Assembly (NCBI GenBank): GCA_041686935.1
Contig: JAWLCW010000016.1
Coordinates: 62,001 to 126,000 of the forward strand
Direction: 5' to 3'
From: Mariniphaga sp041686935
GTDB lineage: Bacteria > Bacteroidota > Bacteroidia > Bacteroidales > Prolixibacteraceae
Length of the DNA stretch: 64,000 bases
This document shows positions 58,261 through 64,000 of the stretch, piece by piece (position 1 is the stretch's first letter; each line of letters starts with the position of its first letter). Made by a program: the position numbers and the translations under genes. The notes under the pieces were generated by a model, which saw only the letters and a program-made list of their open reading frames with translations, ran no database searches and was not told where the DNA came from.

Positions 58261-60864
58261 ATGTCAAACTTAAATAAATTGTCGAAAATGAAAAACAGTG
58301 TAGTCGCTTTTTCCATGGTTTTATCTCTTTTTATCGGATGTACACAAAAAACACCTGCTCCCGGCGAAATAAAAATGAACTGGGAACTTGTTAGTAATGA
58401 ATATGCTGAAACGCCTAAAGCAATGGCGAGGTTTACGATTGAAAACAACAGTCAATTCACTTTTAAGGATGACAACTGGGCGCTTTATTTCAGTCAGATG
58501 CCCCGAAGGCCGCTTTCTGCCGATAAAAATATTGAAATACAGTTCATCAGCGGTGACTGGTTTGTGATGAAACCTACAGAAAATTTTAGTTTGAAACCCG
58601 GTGAAACCATCGAAATAACTACCGAACATTCCGACTGGATTATTAAGGAAACCGATGCACCACTCGGTCCCTACTTCATATTTTACGACAAAAAAGGAAA
58701 TGAAACCGATACAGTAACGGTTACCGATTACACTATTTTGCCTTTCACCAAACCCGAACAGGCCAATCGCCATAAAAACGATTTCGAACCCATTCCCACT
58801 GCGGAGTGGAATTTTGAAAACAACGCGAATCTATCTGCTTTGGAAAAAGATCAGCTTTTACCGGTTATTCCCAGTCCGGTAAGCTACAAAGCCACCGGCA
58901 ACAAAGTGGTTTTCGACGATTACGTGCGAATTTTGCATACCGGAGGACTGGAAAACGAAGCCCGTTATGTTTCAGAATTTTTAGGAAAACTGCTTGGCGC
59001 TAAACCAACGGTAGAACAGGCAACCGAAGCTTCGCCCTACAGCATTTTTCTCACGACCGGTAAATTATCGGTGAGCGGAAAAACAGCAGAGGCTTACCGT
59101 ATGGAAATCAAACCCGATAAATCAATCAACATAACCGGCAGCGACCCGGCAGGCGTTTTTTACGGCATCCAAAGTCTGATTTCCATGCTGCCTGTGGAAG
59201 TTTTCAGAGGTGTGAATGCCGACGTGGTGTTCGACGAAGTGGTGATTGAAGACGCTCCCAGGTTTCCCTACCGCGGCCTGCAGATTGATGTGGCTCGTAG
59301 TTTCCAGACAAAGGAAACCATGAAAAAAATGATTGACATCCTGTCGTTTTACAAGGGAAATTATTTTGTGATTTACCTTACGGAAGACGAAGGCTGGCGC
59401 CTTGAAATTGAAGGTTTGCCCGAACTGACAGAAATTGGCGCTCAGCGCGGACATACCACAAAAGAGGCCAACTTTCTTCATCCATCTTACGGTTCAGGGC
59501 CTTTCCCCTACGTGGACGAAACTTATGGGAGCGGATATTATACCAGGGAAGATTTTATCGAAATCCTGCAATATGCGCAAGCCAGGCATGTAAATGTAAT
59601 TCCGGCAGTAAATTTCCCCGGCCATTCAAGAGCAGCCATCAAATCAATGGAAGCCCGTTACGAAAAGTACAAAGTTCTGGGCGATGAAGAAAAAGCCAAT
59701 GAATTCCGGCTCATTGATCCCGAAGAAACCTCGAAATACCTTTCGGCGCAGTGGTACACCGACAATGTGGTGAATGTAGCCCGAGAATCGACTTATAAAT
59801 TTTACGAAACCGTTGTGGATGCCATCGTCTCAATTTACAAAGAAGCCGGCGTGGAACTGGAATTTTTCCATACCGGGGGCGATGAGGTTCCCGAAGGTTC
59901 GTGGACCGAATCACCCATGTGCGCAGAACTGCTGAAAACCATGCCCGAAATTTCCGACCCCAAAAACCTGCAGGCGGTTTTCTTCCGAAGGGTTGTTGAA
60001 ATGCTCAACTCCAAAAACCTGAAAATCGGCGGCTGGGAAGAAGTGGCCCTGTTAAAAGACAGTGAAGGCTACTTTCCGAATCCTGAATTTGCCGGAAAAC
60101 AGGTTTATCCTTATGTTTGGAACAACCAGGGAAACAACACCGATTTGGCATATCGAATGGCCAATGCCGGTTATCCGGTTATCCTTTGTAATGTTTCCAA
60201 TTTCTATTTCGATTTGGCCTACAACAAAGATCCGCGCGAACCCGGTCACTACTGGGCCGGATTTGTTAATACACGCGATGCCTGGCAGGTAGCGCCGTTT
60301 AATATGTTTTTAACGACTACACACACCAGCATGGGCCGTGAAATTAACATTGAAACCGAATATGCCGGTCTGGAGCGACTGAAACCTGAAGCAAAAGCAA
60401 ATATTGCAGGTGTTCAGGCACAAATATGGAGCGAAACCATAAAAGGCGAGAAAATGCTGGAGTATTACCTGCTGCCCAAATTGATTGGTTTTGCTGAAAG
60501 CGCCTGGTCGCCTGAGCGGAACTGGGAAACCATGGACAACCGGGCCCGTCGCGAAGAAACTTTGGATAAAGGCTGGAACGTATTTGCCAACACACTGGCA
60601 CAAAAAGAACTGCCCCGCATGGCCGGAATTTTTGGCGGCTTCAATTATCGCGTACCGGCGCCGGGAGCCAAAATTGAAGATGGAAATCTGATAGCCAATT
60701 CAACTTACCCCGGATTGACCATTCGCTATACTACCGATGGAACCGAACCGACCCGAACTTCAACCGTTTACAAAGAACCGGTTTCGATTTCCGGAAAAAT
60801 AAAACTGAAAGCGTTTGATGCAGCGGGAAGAGGAAGTTTAACCATGGAAATCAATAACAACTGA
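58261..60864 (+). CDS. GH20 beta-N-acetylhexosaminidase lipoprotein
   Basis: The protein has 867 aa. Signal and lipobox (LFIGC) are followed by an N-terminal carbohydrate-binding-like domain, the GH20b alpha/beta domain, and the TIM barrel from about residue 325. The catalytic pair is D541-E542 in HTGGDEV. PVNFPGHSRAAIKSM and YPYVWNNQ are other subsites. A C-terminal CHB_HEX-type beta domain follows (TIRYTTDGTEPTRTS). It removes terminal GlcNAc/GalNAc. ATG 58288 is an alternative start. It is divergent from nagX. Confidence 0.92.
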   Translation: MSNLNKLSKMKNSVVAFSMVLSLFIGCTQKTPAPGEIKMNWELVSNEYAETPKAMARFTIENNSQFTFKDDNWALYFSQMPRRPLSADKNIEIQFISGDWFVMKPTENFSLKPGETIEITTEHSDWIIKETDAPLGPYFIFYDKKGNETDTVTVTDYTILPFTKPEQANRHKNDFEPIPTAEWNFENNANLSALEKDQLLPVIPSPVSYKATGNKVVFDDYVRILHTGGLENEARYVSEFLGKLLGAKPTVEQATEASPYSIFLTTGKLSVSGKTAEAYRMEIKPDKSINITGSDPAGVFYGIQSLISMLPVEVFRGVNADVVFDEVVIEDAPRFPYRGLQIDVARSFQTKETMKKMIDILSFYKGNYFVIYLTEDEGWRLEIEGLPELTEIGAQRGHTTKEANFLHPSYGSGPFPYVDETYGSGYYTREDFIEILQYAQARHVNVIPAVNFPGHSRAAIKSMEARYEKYKVLGDEEKANEFRLIDPEETSKYLSAQWYTDNVVNVARESTYKFYETVVDAIVSIYKEAGVELEFFHTGGDEVPEGSWTESPMCAELLKTMPEISDPKNLQAVFFRRVVEMLNSKNLKIGGWEEVALLKDSEGYFPNPEFAGKQVYPYVWNNQGNNTDLAYRMANAGYPVILCNVSNFYFDLAYNKDPREPGHYWAGFVNTRDAWQVAPFNMFLTTTHTSMGREINIETEYAGLERLKPEAKANIAGVQAQIWSETIKGEKMLEYYLLPKLIGFAESAWSPERNWETMDNRARREETLDKGWNVFANTLAQKELPRMAGIFGGFNYRVPAPGAKIEDGNLIANSTYPGLTIRYTTDGTEPTRTSTVYKEPVSISGKIKLKAFDAAGRGSLTMEINNN

Positions 60865-60886
60865 CATCATATTACATACAAAATTC

Positions 60887-60919
60887 TTACAAATTTGGAA
60901 TTGAATTCCAAATTTGTAA
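60887..60919. promoter_or_regulatory. 33-nt palindrome before the DUF4143 ATPase gene (operator candidate)
   Basis: Two exact 16-nt arms (60887-60902 and 60904-60919) flank a single G, with centre GGAATTGAATTCC. The right arm ends 9 nt before ATG 60929. The size and symmetry suggest an operator for a dimeric regulator or a leader hairpin. It has no T-run, so it is less likely to be a terminator for the GH20 gene. Confidence 0.65.
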
Positions 60920-60928
60920 ATTTACACC

Positions 60929-62080
60929 ATGATTAAACGTGAAGCAGAAAAAGAATTACTAAGCCTGGCTGCCCAGTTTAAAGCAGTTGCTGTAACAGGC
61001 CCAAGACAGTCGGGAAAAACTACTTTGGTACGTAAGGTTTTCAACCAAAAGCCTTATGCGAACCTGGAGAATCCGGATATCAGGAGTTTTGCCAAAGAAG
61101 ATCCCCGGGGATTTTTATCCAATTATCCAAATGGAGCTGTATTAGATGAGATACAGCGAGTTCCGGAGCTTTTTTCTTATCTGCAACAAATCCTTGATGA
61201 CCATCAGGAAAATGGATTATTCATTTTGACTGGTTCCAACAATTTTCTTTTGCAGGAGAGTATTTCACAAAGTTTGGCCGGCAGGGTTGGATACCTGTTT
61301 TTATTGCCTTTAAGTTTATCAGAAATTGACTTTTCTGAAATTTCCAGTAACACTCTTCTTTTTAAAGGTTTTTACCCTGCTCTTTATAATGAAAATTCAG
61401 AACCGGCAAAATTTTATGCCAATTACATAAGGACATACATTGAACGTGATGTCCGTTTGCTAAAAAATATTTCAGATTTATATGCTTTTGAACGTTTTCT
61501 CCGGCTTTGTGCAGGCAGAATTGGACAAATGCTAAACATGAGCAACCTTGCAGTTGAGACAGGTGTTGATGTAAAAACGATTGGCTCATGGATAGGCGTT
61601 TTGGAAACCAGTTTTATCATTTTCAGATTACAACCTTACCACAAAAACTTTAACAAACGAATTGTCAAAATGCCCAAACTCTATTTTTATGATACCGGAC
61701 TCGCCCTGGCACTGCTTGGATTGGAAGATGAATCACAATTAATGTTGCACCCTTTCAGAGGAAATCTTTTTGAAAATTTGGTTGTTGTTGATTTTTTAAA
61801 AAGGCGATACAACAAAGGGCAATCAAACAACCTGTTTTTTTGGCGTGACAATACCGGAAATGAAATCGATTTATTGATTGAAAAAGGCATTCAGCGAATT
61901 CCGGTTGAGATTAAATCGGGTAAAACAATAACCAACGATTTTTTTAAGGGTATCCGGTTTTGGAATAAGCTTACCCAAAGTGAAGGTGGTTATTTGATTT
62001 ATGATGGAGATATGCTCCAAAAAAGAAGTGATGGAACCTCTGCGGTGCCTCTAAAAGAGATAAACACCATTGAGGTCTAA
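60929..62080 (+). CDS. AAA_14/DUF4143 family ATPase
   Basis: The protein has 383 aa. Walker A is GPRQSGKTTL, Walker B is VLDEIQRVPEL, and the sensor region is LTGSNNFLL. The C-terminal DUF4143 has FRGNLFENLVVVDFLKRRYNKG, FWRDNTGNEIDLLIE and PVEIKSGKTI, a nuclease-like (PD-(D/E)XK-type) fold. The role is unknown; such genes are abundant and mobile in Bacteroidota. It stands alone behind the palindrome. Confidence 0.88.
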   Translation: MIKREAEKELLSLAAQFKAVAVTGPRQSGKTTLVRKVFNQKPYANLENPDIRSFAKEDPRGFLSNYPNGAVLDEIQRVPELFSYLQQILDDHQENGLFILTGSNNFLLQESISQSLAGRVGYLFLLPLSLSEIDFSEISSNTLLFKGFYPALYNENSEPAKFYANYIRTYIERDVRLLKNISDLYAFERFLRLCAGRIGQMLNMSNLAVETGVDVKTIGSWIGVLETSFIIFRLQPYHKNFNKRIVKMPKLYFYDTGLALALLGLEDESQLMLHPFRGNLFENLVVVDFLKRRYNKGQSNNLFFWRDNTGNEIDLLIEKGIQRIPVEIKSGKTITNDFFKGIRFWNKLTQSEGGYLIYDGDMLQKRSDGTSAVPLKEINTIEV

Positions 62081-62119
62081 TCCAACTTAATTGCAGCTGA
62101 TTGAAATAAACCGTGAAAC

Positions 62120-62563
62120 TTATCTCTTCTTCTTAAAAAACTCCTGCATCAGTTCGCCGCATTCGGTTTCCAAAACGCCACCCACAATTTCAGTTTTGGG
62201 GTGTAAGGCATTTGGAGCAAATTTCCGGAATCCCCGTTTGGGGTCGGATGCCCCGTAAACAATTCGCCCGGTATGTGCCCAGCCCAGCGCTCCGGCACAC
62301 ATGGCACAGGGTTCAAGGGTGACAAACAACGTGCAGTCGTTTAAATATTTTCCGCCCAGCAGATTGGCAGCAGCGGTAATGGCCTGCATTTCGGCATGGG
62401 CAGTTACATCGTTCAGGGTTTCGGTTAAATTGTGGGCACGGGCAATAATTTTATTGTTTGCAACCACCACTGCGCCCACCGGAATTTCATCCTCGTCAAA
62501 AGCCTGAACCGCTTCGGCAAAGGCTTTTTTCATAAAATATTCATCGTTAAACGGCTCAATCAT
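62120..62563 (-). CDS. tadA: tRNA-specific adenosine deaminase
   Basis: The protein has 147 aa. The zinc site is HAEMQAI and PCAMCAGAL, the proton shuttle Glu is in HAE, and GGVLETECGELMQEFFKKK ends the fold. It deaminates A34 of tRNA-Arg to inosine, though related members are guanine or cytosine deaminases. It is divergent from aspS. Confidence 0.9.
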   Translation of the reverse strand: MIEPFNDEYFMKKAFAEAVQAFDEDEIPVGAVVVANNKIIARAHNLTETLNDVTAHAEMQAITAAANLLGGKYLNDCTLFVTLEPCAMCAGALGWAHTGRIVYGASDPKRGFRKFAPNALHPKTEIVGGVLETECGELMQEFFKKKR

Positions 62564-62634
62564 ATATCTCGGCTTCAGGCGGTGAAATTGCTAAAATCTT
62601 CTTATTTTCGCAACCAAATCTAAAAAAAGGTATC

Positions 62635-64000
62635 ATGTACAGAACACATACGTGTGGAGAATTAAGAGCAGAACATATCGGACAAAAAATAACACTGGCC
62701 GGCTGGGTGCAGCGCATAAGGGATTTGGGCGCTATGTCGTTTATCGATTTGCGCGACCGTTACGGCATTACCCAGTTGGTAACCGACGAAAACACTCCGG
62801 CTGAAGTGACTGAAGTGCTGGAACAACTGGGCCGTGAATTTGTGATTCAGGCCACAGGAACTGTTCGTGAGCGTTCGAGCAAAAACAAAAACATGGCAAC
62901 CGGAGACGTTGAAATTGAACTTTCGGGAATAAAAGTTTTAAGCCCTTCGGCAGTTCCGCCATTCACCATACAGGATGATACCGACGGCGGCGACGATTTG
63001 CGCATGAAATACCGATACCTCGATTTGCGAAGAAGCGCCGTGCGTAAAAACCTCGAGTTGCGTGCCCAAATGGCTCATGCCGTGCGTACTTACCTTACCG
63101 AGAACGGTTTTATTGAAACCGAAACCCCGGTTCTTATCAAATCAACACCCGAAGGCGCCCGCGATTTTGTGGTGCCTTCGCGTATGAATCCGGGCGAATT
63201 TTACGCCCTGCCGCAATCGCCGCAAATTTTTAAACAGTTGCTGATGGTGGCCGGGTTCGACAAATATTTCCAGATTGTAAAATGTTTCAGAGATGAAGAT
63301 TTGCGTGCCGACCGCCAGCCGGAGTTTACCCAAATCGACTGCGAAATGTCGTTTGTGGAACAGGAAGACGTTTTAAATGCATTTGAAGGGCTTACCAAAT
63401 ATACATTCAAAAAGGTTTTGAATGTGGAAGTGGAAAATTTCCCCCGTATGCCCTATTCAACTGCCATGGAAAAATACGGCTCCGACAAACCCGACATCCG
63501 GTTTGAAATGTTGTTGCACGACATTACGGAACTGGCTCAGGGAAAAGGTTTCGGAATTTTCGATACGGCAGAATACATCGGCGCCATTTGTGCCAAAGGG
63601 TGTGCCGAATATTCCCGGAAACAGATTGATGAACTGACCGAATGGGTGAAACGCCCGCAAATTGGCGCCAAAGGAATGGTTTACGTGAAATACAGTGATG
63701 ACGGCATTTTTAAATCATCGGTAGATAAATTCTATTCAGCCGAAGACTTAAAAATCTGGGCAGAAACACTTGGCGCCGAACCGGGCGATTTAATCCTGGT
63801 GCTTTCAGGCGACAAAGCGAAAACCACGGATGCACTCGGTACACTTCGCCTCGAAATGGGTAACCGGCTGGGATTGCGCAAAAAGGGAACCTACAAACCG
63901 CTTTGGGTAGTTGATTTTCCGCTGCTCGAATGGGACGAAGACAGCAAGCGGTTTTTTGCCATGCACCATCCCTTTACATCGCCGAAGCCCGAAGACATTG
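62635..64000 (+). CDS. aspS: aspartyl-tRNA synthetase (partial, 3' end outside the window)
   Basis: 455 codons are visible with no stop. The OB-fold anticodon domain is at the N-terminus (GWVQRIRDLGAMSFIDLRDRYGITQLV). Class II motif 1 lies around RYLDLRR, motif 2 is CFRDEDLRADRQPEFTQID, and the bacterial GAD insertion runs from about 290. Motif 3 lies beyond the edge. It charges tRNA-Asp. ATG 62635 gives MYRTHTCGELR, the conserved start. Confidence 0.97.
   Translation, partial: MYRTHTCGELRAEHIGQKITLAGWVQRIRDLGAMSFIDLRDRYGITQLVTDENTPAEVTEVLEQLGREFVIQATGTVRERSSKNKNMATGDVEIELSGIKVLSPSAVPPFTIQDDTDGGDDLRMKYRYLDLRRSAVRKNLELRAQMAHAVRTYLTENGFIETETPVLIKSTPEGARDFVVPSRMNPGEFYALPQSPQIFKQLLMVAGFDKYFQIVKCFRDEDLRADRQPEFTQIDCEMSFVEQEDVLNAFEGLTKYTFKKVLNVEVENFPRMPYSTAMEKYGSDKPDIRFEMLLHDITELAQGKGFGIFDTAEYIGAICAKGCAEYSRKQIDELTEWVKRPQIGAKGMVYVKYSDDGIFKSSVDKFYSAEDLKIWAETLGAEPGDLILVLSGDKAKTTDALGTLRLEMGNRLGLRKKGTYKPLWVVDFPLLEWDEDSKRFFAMHHPFTSPKPEDI

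Noticed and set aside
1..64000. tRNA or rRNA genes, CRISPR arrays, insertion sequences and prophage genes
   Set aside because: I looked for T-loop signatures, regular spaced repeats, transposase and phage structural proteins and saw none; a covariance scan for tRNA would be needed to be certain.

Overview
The window looks like chromosome from a Bacteroidota (Bacteroidetes) bacterium, most likely of the Marinilabiliales/Prolixibacteraceae kind. The evidence is: the TAnnTTTG promoter element upstream of many genes; weak or absent Shine-Dalgarno sequences; lineage-typical families (DUF4924, RRM plus cold-shock pair, FemAB-like transferase, LbH Vat-type acetyltransferase, DUF4143 ATPase); many lipoproteins and periplasmic or outer-membrane proteins; and moderate G+C with AT-rich gaps. 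Genus assignment is inference. No rRNA, tRNA, CRISPR array, IS element or prophage was recognised.

Layout. 1-860: end of phosphatidylserine decarboxylase, then pssA (phosphatidylethanolamine synthesis). 857-4702: FemAB-like transferase, a lone integron-type gene cassette (about 2380-3120) in AT-rich DNA, and a PLP aminotransferase. 4929-10741: PQQ-propeller lipoprotein, small membrane protein, HAD phosphatase plus endonuclease/phosphatase lipoprotein, and a two-gene envelope operon. 10939-21172: housekeeping block with uvrB, Yip1-like protein, smpB, exonuclease plus udk, manA, engB, prs, rplY, pth, S4 protein and DUF4924. 21161-27237: minus-strand DCC protein, MscS, epimerase, CorA, SLC12-like transporter and nuclease. 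27304-33283: coiled-coil protein, radical-SAM DNA-repair-type protein, patatin, NirK-like multicopper oxidase fused to an amicyanin-like domain, alcohol dehydrogenase. 33505-38327: TolB/TPR protein, homocysteine methyltransferase family, envelope protein and S41 peptidase, ending at a strong terminator. 38435-40064: RRM and cold-shock genes with a long leader, and yebC. 40188-43154: a deleted miaB remnant and small enzymes. 43257-49328: alkaline phosphatase, BASS transporter and acyltransferase operon, AlkD-like protein, DEAD helicase. 49412-51105: two adjacent toxin-antitoxin-like pairs. 51097-55873: dprA, aroB, aroA, Vat-like acetyltransferase. 55900-60864: transglutaminase, NagX-like acetyltransferase and GH20 hexosaminidase. 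60929-64000: DUF4143 ATPase behind a 33-nt palindrome, tadA, and the start of aspS.

The most notable signals are the following. (1) A solitary gene cassette has attC-like ends and no integrase nearby. (2) miaB has lost its whole radical-SAM core but keeps its promoter and both ends. (3) A HepT-like toxin gene has Leu in place of the HEPN catalytic His, next to a zeta-like kinase gene that is followed by a 46-codon gene. (4) Five gaps are filled with tandem heptamers in strict 7-nt phase, one of which supplies a false N-terminus to smpB. (5) The NirK-like oxidase has altered copper-site residues.
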